From an uncultured Ruminococcus sp. (GTDB lineage: Bacteria; Bacillota; Clostridia; Oscillospirales; Acutalibacteraceae): a stretch of DNA of 64,000 nucleotides. The stretch covers positions 1-64,000 of the forward strand of contig CAJUGO010000002.1 of the NCBI GenBank assembly GCA_910585865.1, read 5' to 3'. Numbering within the stretch: the stretch's first letter is position 1; every line of letters starts with the position of its first letter. A program made the translations under genes and the position numbers. Of the stretch, positions 1-7,314 are shown piece by piece. The notes beneath the pieces were generated by a model that worked only from the letters and a program-made list of their open reading frames with translations, was not told where the DNA came from and ran no database searches.

Positions 1-40
1 TGACAACATAACCTTTATTGCTGAATAATATTAACAACGC

Positions 41-82
41 AAAAATCTTCCTTGATTTTAGGTCAGGGAAGATTTTTATTTT
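41..82 (+). terminator. Rho-independent terminator of an off-window gene
   Basis: An 11-bp inverted repeat (AAAAATCTTCC at 41-51, GGAAGATTTTT at 67-77) is followed by a T-rich run. No gene is visible between base 1 and the hairpin, so it probably ends a plus-strand gene that lies before the window. Confidence 0.7.
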
Positions 83-175
83 TAATGATTCAAAATGTTT
101 TGATTGCAAAAAGCGTTACTTTTTCACTTGGTTTGAATAATCTATTAGAGAGTATGCAAAGAAAGGGGAAAAATT

Positions 176-1144
176 ATGAAACGATGTGTACCATTAGAAG
201 AGGCGGCGGAAGCTGTATGTAATCAAAGCTCTGTGCCTCCTTTGATTTTTCAACTACCACCAAAACAAGGACGAGAAATTCTAGAAAATGCACAGGACAC
301 TCCTGTGTATAAATATCCTGCTAATATTTCTGTAAATGAAATCAATACAGGAAAATGGGGTACAATTCCTGTCTATTTTGTTACGCCAAAAGATACTGCT
401 TCCATCCGTAATGTTATTTTTTATATTCACGGTGCAGGCTGGGTATTCGGCAGTTTTCATACACATGAAAAACTAGTAAGAGAACTTGCCGTGAGAACAA
501 ATTCACTGGTTGTATTTCCTGAATACAGCCGTTCTCCCGAAGCTAAATATCCTGTTGCCATTGAACAATGTTACTTTATTCTTTCACATTTATGGGAAAT
601 TATCGGCAAAGCCTTTCCTAATATCAACCATGATACTTTAACAGTTGCAGGTGACAGCGTTGGCGGTAATATGGCAATCGCTATGACTTTGATGTCTAAA
701 AAACGTAACGGTATAAAAATACACAAACTGCTTTTGTATTATCCCGTAACTAACGCTTGTTTTAATACACCTACTTATCTTCAATTTGCAGAAAATTATT
801 ATTTATATAGAGCAGGTATGAAATGGTTTTGGCGACAGTATACTTCATGTGAAGCAGACAGAAATCAAATAACGGCTTCTCCGCTTCGTGCTAGTATAGA
901 TTGCCTGAGGGGATTACCTGAAGCAATGATTATTAATGGTCAGGCTGATGTTTTAAGAAGCGAGGGCGAAGCATTTGGAGAGAAACTACGCTGTGCAGGC
1001 GTTAAAGTAACAGCATTGAGAGTACAGGGAATCATTCACGATTTTGTTATGCTAAATTCTCTTGATAAAACAAATGCCTGTCGTACAGCGATGGACGCAT
1101 CCACTGAGTGGATAAATCGTAAAAATGAATGTAATGACATGTAA
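176..1144 (+). CDS. alpha/beta hydrolase, HSL-type esterase/lipase
   Basis: A 322-residue cytoplasmic hydrolase of the hormone-sensitive-lipase group, expected to cleave small carboxylic esters. The oxyanion-hole motif is HGAGW (residues 85-89), a variant of the usual HGGGW. The nucleophile elbow is GDSVGG with Ser161, and the triad is completed by Asp258 (in GQADVL) and His288 (in GIIHDF). There is no signal peptide. A purine-rich ribosome site (GAAAGGGG) lies 8 bases before the ATG. The gene is monocistronic: terminators lie before it (41-82) and just after it (1152-1185). The fold and triad are clear; the substrate cannot be read from the sequence. Confidence 0.9.
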   Translation: MKRCVPLEEAAEAVCNQSSVPPLIFQLPPKQGREILENAQDTPVYKYPANISVNEINTGKWGTIPVYFVTPKDTASIRNVIFYIHGAGWVFGSFHTHEKLVRELAVRTNSLVVFPEYSRSPEAKYPVAIEQCYFILSHLWEIIGKAFPNINHDTLTVAGDSVGGNMAIAMTLMSKKRNGIKIHKLLLYYPVTNACFNTPTYLQFAENYYLYRAGMKWFWRQYTSCEADRNQITASPLRASIDCLRGLPEAMIINGQADVLRSEGEAFGEKLRCAGVKVTALRVQGIIHDFVMLNSLDKTNACRTAMDASTEWINRKNECNDM

Positions 1145-1151
1145 AAATAAG

Positions 1152-1185
1152 ATCCTGATTTTTTGAAAAGCTCAGGATTTTATTT
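1152..1185 (+). terminator. Terminator of the esterase gene
   Basis: ATCCTGA (1152-1158) pairs with TCAGGAT (1172-1178), followed by a T-rich tail. It lies 8 bases after the esterase stop codon. Confidence 0.75.
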
Positions 1186-1236
1186 GCGGAAAGTCGATTT
1201 ATCACATAAATTAGAACTTTTAAAACTTGCTTCTTA

Positions 1237-2223
1237 TTATTTTAAACTTATATGCTCCCCTTTTGCATATGATGAAAGAGGATTATAGGAATTAAAATTA
1301 ACTTGTAAATCTGCCCCATACATTTCAACATATTCTAAGACCATTTTTAAATCCTTGTGTCCCAAAATTTTTTGAAGCCTTATTAAGTCTCCGCCTTGCA
1401 ATATCCAATATTTTGCAAATGTATTTCTGTAAACATGAGCGCTCGTTTTAGCTACCTGTCTATTGGTGTTATATCTAAAAATAGCAGTTTTAAATCCTTC
1501 TCTTGACAAGCCCTTTTTATTATCATTTTCAGAACAAAATAAATAATCCTCTGGTTCTCCTTGTCTGTATGATAAATATTCTAACAGAACACGTTTTAAA
1601 TCCTTTTGCAAAGGGATAGTATAGCTCTTACGGTTTTTAACTTTAGCAAGATAAATTTCATTTTCGGAAAAGTTAATATCTTTTATTTTTAAATTGATAA
1701 TAGTTGAAATTCTGTTTGCCGTTGCAAGCAAGTAATTTGTAATGACCCAATTTCGGTATTCGCTAAAACTGCACTTTTTTAAATTTGGCTTACGTAACAA
1801 CCTTTCGAGTTCTTCTGGAGTATATACATCTTTAACATCTTTATTATAGACAGGAATTTTCACCTTAAAAGGCTCTGTATAACCTCTTTCCATAAACTTA
1901 TTTAAAACGGCTCTTAAATGCCTTATGTAGGAAGCAATAGAAACGCTGGAAAGGTACTCTATCTCTTTATCTTTAGTGTGTTTACTGCTATTTTTCTTTG
2001 GCTTAGTGCGTAAGTATGCAATATATTCTTCCACTACATCAGCATTTATATTTTTACACAAAAAATCCTTACCCACAAACTCAATAAATATTCCAAATAT
2101 ATTTTTATAATCTCTAATTGTATCTTCTGACGAATTATCATTTTTCTTTATAAAAATAAATTCGTTAAATGCTTCTTGGACATTTTTGCACTTTGTGTCT
2201 TTATTATTTAATGTCATTCTCAT
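1237..2223 (-). CDS. tyrosine recombinase / phage-type integrase
   Basis: A site-specific recombinase of about 328 residues. An N-terminal SAM-like core-binding domain (about residues 15-120) precedes the catalytic domain. The catalytic set is present: Arg171 (in ATANRISTI), Lys in the beta-hairpin VKNRKSY, HxxR (His263, Arg266 in AHVYRNTF), LGH (His289) and a nucleophilic Tyr at about 298 (EYVEMY). I start it at the ATG at 2223, preceded by AGGGGTGA; the reading frame continues two codons further to a TTG. It stands 3' of the tRNA operon, where integrating elements often sit, but no other phage or ICE genes accompany it. It may be a lone remnant or a cellular recombinase. Confidence 0.9.
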   Translation of the reverse strand: MRMTLNNKDTKCKNVQEAFNEFIFIKKNDNSSEDTIRDYKNIFGIFIEFVGKDFLCKNINADVVEEYIAYLRTKPKKNSSKHTKDKEIEYLSSVSIASYIRHLRAVLNKFMERGYTEPFKVKIPVYNKDVKDVYTPEELERLLRKPNLKKCSFSEYRNWVITNYLLATANRISTIINLKIKDINFSENEIYLAKVKNRKSYTIPLQKDLKRVLLEYLSYRQGEPEDYLFCSENDNKKGLSREGFKTAIFRYNTNRQVAKTSAHVYRNTFAKYWILQGGDLIRLQKILGHKDLKMVLEYVEMYGADLQVNFNSYNPLSSYAKGEHISLK

Positions 2224-2273
2224 ACACAATCACCCCTATAAATTTTATTCATAGGATTGCTTTTTTATTATAA

Positions 2274-2325
2274 AAATTGCAACCTTGATTTTTTTGTGAA
2301 CAGTAAAAAATCAAGGTTGCAATTT
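2274..2325 (-). terminator. Strong terminator of the tRNA operon
   Basis: A perfect 21-bp inverted repeat (2274-2294 with 2305-2325) with a 10-base loop. On the minus strand it is followed by T-rich sequence. It lies 95 bases beyond the 3' end of tRNA-Lys and upstream of the integrase start, so it should separate the two transcripts. Confidence 0.8.
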
Positions 2326-2368
2326 CAAATATATTTTAATAAAACACAAAATATTTGAAAAAGAAAAA

Positions 2369-2405
2369 GTTGGACAAGTCCTGCAATAACGCGGACAAGT
2401 CCAAC
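2369..2405. repeat. Interrupted inverted repeat beside tRNA-Lys
   Basis: GTTGGACAAGTCC (2369-2381) and GGACAAGTCCAAC (2393-2405) can fold into a stem with an AA/AA internal bulge. The core GGACAAGTCC is also repeated directly. It sits 15 bases beyond the 3' end of tRNA-Lys. It may be an RNA-processing hairpin or a recombinase-site remnant; the sequence does not decide. Confidence 0.5.
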
Positions 2406-2419
2406 TACAATCTATAAAT

Positions 2420-2495
2420 TGGTGACCCATCGGAGATTCGAACTCCGGACACCTTGATTAAAAGTCAAGTGCTCTGCCAACTGAGCTAATGAGTC
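2420..2495 (-). tRNA. tRNA-Lys (TTT)
   Basis: A 76-base cloverleaf with a 7-bp acceptor stem (GACTCAT with ATGGGTC), D-arm AGCTCAGTTGGCAGAGC, anticodon loop around TTT, T-loop GTTCGAATC and an encoded CCA. It is the last gene of the Arg-His-Lys operon. Confidence 0.95.
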
Positions 2496-2498
2496 ATA

Positions 2499-2576
2499 TG
2501 GGGTGGAATGCCGGATTCGAACCGGCGGTCTCCAGTGCCACAAACTGGCGCGTTAACCAACTACGCTAATCCCACC
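2499..2576 (-). tRNA. tRNA-His (GTG)
   Basis: A cloverleaf with anticodon GTG, acceptor stem GTGGGAT with ATTCCAC and an encoded CCA. The histidine hallmark is present: an extra 5' G at -1 opposite C73. It lies between tRNA-Lys and tRNA-Arg. Confidence 0.95.
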
Positions 2577-2579
2577 ATA

Positions 2580-2656
2580 TGGCGCGCCAAAAGGGACTCG
2601 AACCCCTGACCTACTGCTTAGAAGGCAGTTGCTCTATCCAGCTGAGCTATTGGCGC
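2580..2656 (-). tRNA. tRNA-Arg (TCT)
   Basis: A cloverleaf with anticodon TCT (loop CTTCTAA), acceptor stem GCGCCAA with TTGGCGC and an encoded CCA. It is the first gene of the tRNA operon, starting about 37 bases after the predicted transcription start. Confidence 0.95.
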
Positions 2657-2699
2657 ACATTTTTCTGAACTACAGTCTTCTAAATAGGTCAGCCTTTAT

Positions 2700-2728
2700 A
2701 TTATAGCCATAGGGGGGTAATTTGTCAA
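2700..2728 (-). promoter_or_regulatory. Consensus sigma-70 promoter of the tRNA operon
   Basis: On the minus strand a perfect TTGACA (2723-2728) and a perfect TATAAT (2700-2705) are separated by exactly 17 bases. This is the ideal housekeeping promoter, as expected for stable-RNA genes. Confidence 0.9.
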
Positions 2729-2786
2729 TACTTTTTTTAAATTTTTTTGAAAAAAATGTCGTTTTATTTTCCAAACAGTTAATTCT

Positions 2787-3896
2787 TTACTTATATTGCT
2801 TAAGCTCTCTATATTTTTGCGCTAATATAAGATTTCTGTACTCAGATTCAAATGTTACCTCTCTTATCGGAACAACAAAATCAGGTAAAACATACGGCTG
2901 GTCCTCTGATAGTAACTCAATCTCAATAGTAGCTTTATCAGTCCAAAACGGGTATACATCAAGTTCATAATAAGCTGACTGGTAAACTATACAGTACCTG
3001 TCTTTTGAGATTATTCCGGTTATACATTCTTTTCTGCTCATATAATTATAATATTCTTCCTCAGATATATAATTTTCTATTTCTATTCTCTTTATATCTG
3101 AAATCTTAATTTTAACCGTTTTAATGTAAACAGCGTTTTCTCCGTCTCCCCTTTTTCTTATTCTGAAATTACCCTCTTCAGGTGTTGTAAGATATGCCTG
3201 AGTCAAATGACTTTTTCTGCAGGTTTTTAAATCATTTAAAAAAGATATATCCGGATATTCAATAAGAAATTTCCTTTCAATTTCAAGCGGTTTAGGAACA
3301 CCTAAAAAAGCCTTTATTTCAATGAGCAATCTTTTAAGTTTATCTTCAAAAGATGAAGAATTGTCAATAACTCTCAAATGTGGAGTTCCTGTCCATGCGG
3401 CAATTGTTTCAATATCAATTTTGCGTGCTTCTTCAACAGATTCACTTCTGGCAGGATTACTGCAAAGATTATAGTGCTCTTCAGCACCATTTGCAGCTGT
3501 TACAAGATGAAATACTGCATTATATGAATTGCGTATTTTATCTTCATTTATACCGTTAATACTTGAATATCTGTCAAAATCATCCTGTGTTACAAATGCT
3601 TTGTTATCAAGCAGTCCTCTGTCAAATATGATAACAACTCTGTCACAATCCATTTTTTCAGCGTAATTTATAACTTTATTTTCTTCATTAAGTTCAAGCT
3701 CAAACAATAATTTGTGAAATTCATAATTCCCCATATTCTTTGGCGTTTTACCACTGAGAATAAGTTTTGTAGCCTGTTCTTCAACCGCAATGGTTTTTAT
3801 GCCCAGCTTTCTCAATTCTGATGAAACGTATTTAAGTGCTGTTGTTTTTCCGGCGCAAGGTCCGCCTGTGAGCACTATTTTTACAACCTCAGCCAT
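2787..3896 (-). CDS. P-loop NTPase fused to a CYTH triphosphate-binding domain
   Basis: A 369-residue two-domain protein. Residues 1-190 form an AAA_28/NadR-like P-loop domain with Walker A GGPCAGKTT (11-19) and a possible catalytic Asp in IIFDRG. From about residue 203 a CYTH tunnel domain begins with the signature EIERK (205-209), followed by FRIRKR, ELDVYPF and the acidic pair IEIELL, the metal-binding pattern of inorganic triphosphatases and thiamine triphosphatases. The fusion resembles the kinase-plus-CYTH layout of plant TTM1/TTM2, though with a different P-loop family. AAGGAG precedes the ATG. The likely reaction is hydrolysis or transfer involving a triphosphate; the exact substrate is unknown. 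Confidence 0.85.
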   Translation of the reverse strand: MAEVVKIVLTGGPCAGKTTALKYVSSELRKLGIKTIAVEEQATKLILSGKTPKNMGNYEFHKLLFELELNEENKVINYAEKMDCDRVVIIFDRGLLDNKAFVTQDDFDRYSSINGINEDKIRNSYNAVFHLVTAANGAEEHYNLCSNPARSESVEEARKIDIETIAAWTGTPHLRVIDNSSSFEDKLKRLLIEIKAFLGVPKPLEIERKFLIEYPDISFLNDLKTCRKSHLTQAYLTTPEEGNFRIRKRGDGENAVYIKTVKIKISDIKRIEIENYISEEEYYNYMSRKECITGIISKDRYCIVYQSAYYELDVYPFWTDKATIEIELLSEDQPYVLPDFVVPIREVTFESEYRNLILAQKYRELKQYK

Positions 3897-4064
3897 AATC
3901 TGCTCCTTAAATCTCTTTATTCATTATTATATACCGTTTTAGCATTATATAATTCTAATTTTGCAATTAAGCTTTATACTTTGACTACAAATTATTATTT
4001 CCTGTTAAAACTAAAAATAATGTTATAAATTTTATATTCCGGCAGGAAATATGTTACCTTAACA

Positions 4065-4094
4065 TTGACAAAAAGTGTGCAGTAGTGATAAAAT
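4065..4094 (+). promoter_or_regulatory. Promoter of ilvE
   Basis: TTGACA (4065-4070) and TAAAAT (4089-4094) are separated by 18 bases, about 50 bases before the ilvE start. The promoter overlaps the longer reading frame beginning at 4075, which is why I reject that earlier start. Confidence 0.75.
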
Positions 4095-4143
4095 ATATAT
4101 GTACTTTTATTTATTTTGTCTAATTATGAAAGGAAGTAATGAA

Positions 4144-5169
4144 ATGAAAAAGCAAAACATTGATTGGTCAAATATTGGCTTTGGATATATGCCGATTGGT
4201 GAGAGATTTGTATCTTACTACAAAGACGGCAAATGGGACAACGGTATTATGACTACCGATTCAACCGTCACAATCAGCGAATGTGCGGGTGTTTTGCAGT
4301 ATGCTCAAACTTGTTTTGAGGGTATGAAAGCCTACACTACATGTGACAATAAAATCGTTGTGTTCAGACCTGAACTCAATGCTCAGAGAATGGAAGACAG
4401 CTGTAACCGTCTTGAGATGCCTGTATTCCCAAAAGAGAAATTTGTTGAAGCAATTTGTAAAGTTGTTAAAGCAAACGCTGATTATGTTCCTCCTTACGGA
4501 ACCGGCGCAACTCTTTATCTTCGTCCGTATATGTACGGCAGTGGTCCTGTTATAGGTGTTAAACCTTCAAGTGAATATGAATTCAGAATTTTTGCAACGC
4601 CTGTTGGACCTTACTTTAAAGGCGGTGCAAAACCTATTACCATTAAAGTTTCTGACTTCGACAGAGCCGCGCCGCACGGCACAGGTCATATCAAGGCCGG
4701 TCTCAATTATGCTATGAGCTTACATGCCATTGTAACTGCGCATAATGAAGGTTTTGATGAGAATATGTATCTGGATGCTGCTACACGTACAAATGTTGAG
4801 GAAACAGGCGGCGCTAACTTCTTATTTATCACTAAAGACAACAAGGTTATAACTCCAAAGTCTAACAGCATTCTTCCATCTATTACCAGACGTTCACTTA
4901 TGTATGTTGCAGAGCACTATCTTGGACTTGAGGTTGAAGAAAGAGAAGTTGCATTTGAAGAGGTTAAAGACTTTGCCGAGTGCGGACTATGCGGCACAGC
5001 TGCTGTTATTTCGCCCGTAGGCAAGATTAATGACCATGGTAATGAAATATACTTCCCAAGCGGAATGGACGAAATGGGGCCAATTACAAGGAAATTGTAC
5101 GAAACCCTTACCGGTATCCAGATGGGAAAAATTGAGGCTCCCGAAGGTTGGATTACTGAGATCGAATAA
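4144..5169 (+). CDS. ilvE: branched-chain amino acid aminotransferase
   Basis: A 341-residue fold-type IV PLP aminotransferase that interconverts leucine, isoleucine and valine with their 2-oxo acids using glutamate. The Schiff-base lysine lies in GTGHIKAGLNYA (Lys184). Other family landmarks are CFEGMKAY near the N terminus, the arginine-rich LYLRPYMYGSG and the PLP phosphate region DAATRTNVEETGGANF. The start is the ATG at 4144 behind AAAGGAAG; the open frame continues to 4075 but that part overlaps the promoter. It is a single-gene unit ending in a strong terminator. Confidence 0.96.
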   Translation: MKKQNIDWSNIGFGYMPIGERFVSYYKDGKWDNGIMTTDSTVTISECAGVLQYAQTCFEGMKAYTTCDNKIVVFRPELNAQRMEDSCNRLEMPVFPKEKFVEAICKVVKANADYVPPYGTGATLYLRPYMYGSGPVIGVKPSSEYEFRIFATPVGPYFKGGAKPITIKVSDFDRAAPHGTGHIKAGLNYAMSLHAIVTAHNEGFDENMYLDAATRTNVEETGGANFLFITKDNKVITPKSNSILPSITRRSLMYVAEHYLGLEVEEREVAFEEVKDFAECGLCGTAAVISPVGKINDHGNEIYFPSGMDEMGPITRKLYETLTGIQMGKIEAPEGWITEIE

Positions 5170-5202
5170 TTATATCTTATAATAACACACTACATAAAAC
5201 AT

Positions 5203-5232
5203 AAAACGGTCTGAGTTCAGACCGTTTTTTCT
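5203..5232 (+). terminator. Terminator of ilvE
   Basis: AACGGTCTGA (5205-5214) pairs perfectly with TCAGACCGTT (5217-5226) and is followed by six Ts. The roughly 215 bases from here to 5447 show no recognisable feature. Confidence 0.9.
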
Positions 5233-5447
5233 TTAAATTTATTATATATCACCCTAAAACATTCAAGCAATTGGATACAGTTAATGTCAAACTATCCGTA
5301 CCGAATAAATACAGCGGCACACTTCTTTTTACCGGATTCACTAGCAAATTTTGTGTTCCACCTAAGACTTTTCTTCAATTAGCAGTTCAAAATCAGCTAT
5401 TAATTAATATTCCGTTTACTTTAAGCACAATGGTTATTAATTAGTAA

Positions 5448-6155
5448 TTAATCATTTATCAATGTGTTAAAAGCAGTGTATGCGGCTGAAATATCCGTAT
5501 TACATTTAAGAATATAAAATTCACAATGCTTTATTAAAAGTTCAAAATTCTCAAGCATTGTAAATGTATTTTCTTTATCAATATGATAAGTAGTAGCCAA
5601 ATAAAGATTCTTTATAATCTCCTTTTGTGTTGCTCTTCTTATTGAGTTATCTTCCCCGCGCTCAATAAAAATTATTGCCTTAAGCGGTGCAGATTGGTTC
5701 TTGGCTATATTACTTCCTCCGTCAAAAGGGGTTCCATATGCTGTACATAAATTATTTTGAACTCTGACAACGGGTTTGTCATCATTAATAATATTAACCG
5801 CATCACCAAAAGCCTGCTTCCAAAGCCGTGTATGAGTTGATTTACCAACACCTGATTCCGCCGAAAAAAGATAGGCTTTTCCGTCATATACCAACGCAGA
5901 AGAATGAATAAGCAATGCATTATATTTAATGACAGTTTTTCCAAAGACGTTTGAGCACAAAAGTTCTTCTGCCTGAGCTAAGCTTGATCCCGAAACCATT
6001 TTTTCACGAAGAGAACGAATCTGCTCATTACTAACACTCAATTTAATGTCTGTCTTACGTGATCCTATATATTCAAACGGCATTAACAAAGACCTAAGCT
6101 TATCATATTTTGGAGTTATTTCAGTTACAAAATTTGCAATCAGATATTTACCCAC
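5448..6155 (-). CDS. HPr kinase-like (HprK/PEPCK-fold) ATPase
   Basis: A 235-residue protein with an HPr-kinase-type P-loop, SAESGVGKSTHT (about residues 97-108), then INDDKPVV and GTPFDGG, positions matching the catalytic acidic and glycine-rich loops of that fold. It lacks the HprK N-terminal domain of canonical carbon-catabolite HPr kinase and is shorter, so it is not likely to be true HprK. Such stand-alone kinases occur in peptide-modification loci, for example phosphorylating lasso peptides. It starts at a GTG with GGAGG 5 bases upstream, and it is the last gene of the operon with the giant secreted protein, the 46-residue peptide and the LRR-dockerin protein. Fold confident; target inferred. 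Confidence 0.75.
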   Translation of the reverse strand: MGKYLIANFVTEITPKYDKLRSLLMPFEYIGSRKTDIKLSVSNEQIRSLREKMVSGSSLAQAEELLCSNVFGKTVIKYNALLIHSSALVYDGKAYLFSAESGVGKSTHTRLWKQAFGDAVNIINDDKPVVRVQNNLCTAYGTPFDGGSNIAKNQSAPLKAIIFIERGEDNSIRRATQKEIIKNLYLATTYHIDKENTFTMLENFELLIKHCEFYILKCNTDISAAYTAFNTLIND

Positions 6156-6174
6156 AAATACCTCCGAAAATTAT

Positions 6175-6200
6175 AACAGACTCACAGAAGTGAGCCTGTT
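6175..6200 (-). terminator. Weak intercistronic hairpin before the HprK-like gene
   Basis: AACAG-CTCAC pairs with GTGAG-CTGTT with single mismatched bases between the two arms. On the minus strand only a short T stretch follows. It lies between the LRR-dockerin stop and the HprK-like ribosome site and may lower read-through instead of stopping it. Confidence 0.45.
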
Positions 6201-6209
6201 TTTAATTTA

Positions 6210-7076
6210 TCAAATTATTTCTGCAATCATTTTTTGAATTGCTGTAGCATCCATAATATTTACTGAACCGTCACCATTATAATCAGCAAGTGCCAAACTC
6301 TCACCGTATAAAACATCTATTGACGCAATATGTGACTGTATTGCAGTTGCATCTCGTATGTTAACCCGACCGTCAAGATCAACGTCTCCCAATTTGTGAG
6401 TGGCTATACCGTCAAACTTAATCTTCATTCTAGCTGCATATTTCTCTGCGTAAGAACCATAATATCCTCTAATAGTAAGATTAGGGCAATTTCTAAATGC
6501 AGAATCCGAAATATTGGAAACACCCGTTGGAATAAAAATTGAAGTCAGTGAAGTACATTTACCAAATGCATTATTTCCAATTGTTTTTACAGACTGAGGC
6601 AATACAACGTTGTCCAGCGATGAACAGTTATAGAAAGCCTGAACAGGAATTTCAGGTAAATTTCCATAAATTGTAACCTTTGACAAGGAAGTACAGCTCT
6701 GGAAAGTTGACTGTGAGATTCTCTGTATTCTGGTTGGAATAACAACCTCGGTCAAGCTTGTACATTTTGCAAAAGATGATGCACCAAGCTTATATAATCG
6801 GCGTGCCTGAGAAAAATTGATACTTGTCATATTAACATTATCTAAAAATGCATAATCCGCAATTTCCTCAACACTGTTTCCGGCAAGTTCATTTGGAATT
6901 ACAACATCAGTTTTGTGCTGATCATAAGAATAGATTATACAGCCGCCTGATGATGTACCTAAAAATGAAAAGCCATCAATAACAATATATGAATCGGCAG
7001 TTACTGTAAAAAATGAAATACCGACAAGCATAAGCGCAAAAAATGCTGATAAAAATTTTTTAAGATGCTTTTTCAT
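6210..7076 (-). CDS. secreted leucine-rich-repeat protein with type I dockerin
   Basis: A 288-residue exported protein. A signal peptide (about residues 1-27, basic start then a hydrophobic core) is followed by BspA-type leucine-rich repeats with the FxxCxSLxxVxIP pattern, roughly five units. The C terminus is a type I dockerin with two calcium loops of the DxDxDGxVNxxD kind (DVDLDGRVNIRDATAIQ and DYNGDGSVNIMDATAIQ). Dockerins bind cohesins, so it should attach to a cohesin-bearing surface complex; no cohesin gene is in the window. The ATG is preceded by AAAGGTGAT. It shares an operon with the giant secreted protein. Confidence 0.92.
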   Translation of the reverse strand: MKKHLKKFLSAFFALMLVGISFFTVTADSYIVIDGFSFLGTSSGGCIIYSYDQHKTDVVIPNELAGNSVEEIADYAFLDNVNMTSINFSQARRLYKLGASSFAKCTSLTEVVIPTRIQRISQSTFQSCTSLSKVTIYGNLPEIPVQAFYNCSSLDNVVLPQSVKTIGNNAFGKCTSLTSIFIPTGVSNISDSAFRNCPNLTIRGYYGSYAEKYAARMKIKFDGIATHKLGDVDLDGRVNIRDATAIQSHIASIDVLYGESLALADYNGDGSVNIMDATAIQKMIAEII

Positions 7077-7092
7077 AATATCACCTTTTTTA

Positions 7093-7122
7093 GTAAAGCA
7101 GCCGTAAATACGGCTGCTTTAC
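7093..7122 (-). other. Perfect 14-bp intercistronic hairpin
   Basis: GTAAAGCAGCCGTA (7093-7106) pairs perfectly with TACGGCTGCTTTAC (7109-7122) around a 2-base loop. On the minus strand no T-run follows; instead the ribosome site of the LRR gene begins within 10 bases. It looks like a processing or mRNA-stability element rather than a terminator. Confidence 0.65.
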
Positions 7123-7159
7123 AAACTACGCAAAATCTATTAAATTGATAATAAATATA

Positions 7160-7300
7160 TTAGATTTCATCGCCGTCGTCACCGCCAAATGCGGGATCTT
7201 CTGTCACATCTGTATTACTTTCAAGTAGGCCAGAAGCCATTATAGATTCAAAAGAAAACTTAACAAGTTCAAACTCAGGGTCAAAATACTTCTTTTTCAT
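7160..7300 (-). CDS. 46-residue precursor-like peptide
   Basis: A small ORF reading MKKKYFDPEFELVKF at its start, then FSFESIMASGLLESNTDV and an acidic glycine-containing end (GGDDGDEI). AAGGTGG lies 9 bases before the ATG and overlaps the stop codon of the giant gene, so translation is probably coupled. There is no signal peptide or membrane segment. The basic start, the PExExVxF-like stretch and the short variable acidic tail resemble small peptides from gut Clostridia that look like precursors of modified peptides. A HPr-kinase-like gene lies two genes downstream. The coding call is good; the precursor role is inference. Confidence 0.7.
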   Translation of the reverse strand: MKKKYFDPEFELVKFSFESIMASGLLESNTDVTEDPAFGGDDGDEI

Positions 7301-7314
7301 TTTAAAATACCACC

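Noticed and set aside
4075..4143. 23-codon N-terminal extension of ilvE
   Set aside because: It covers the ilvE promoter (TTGACA-18-TAAAAT); AAAGGAAG and the ATG at 4144 fit the family start.
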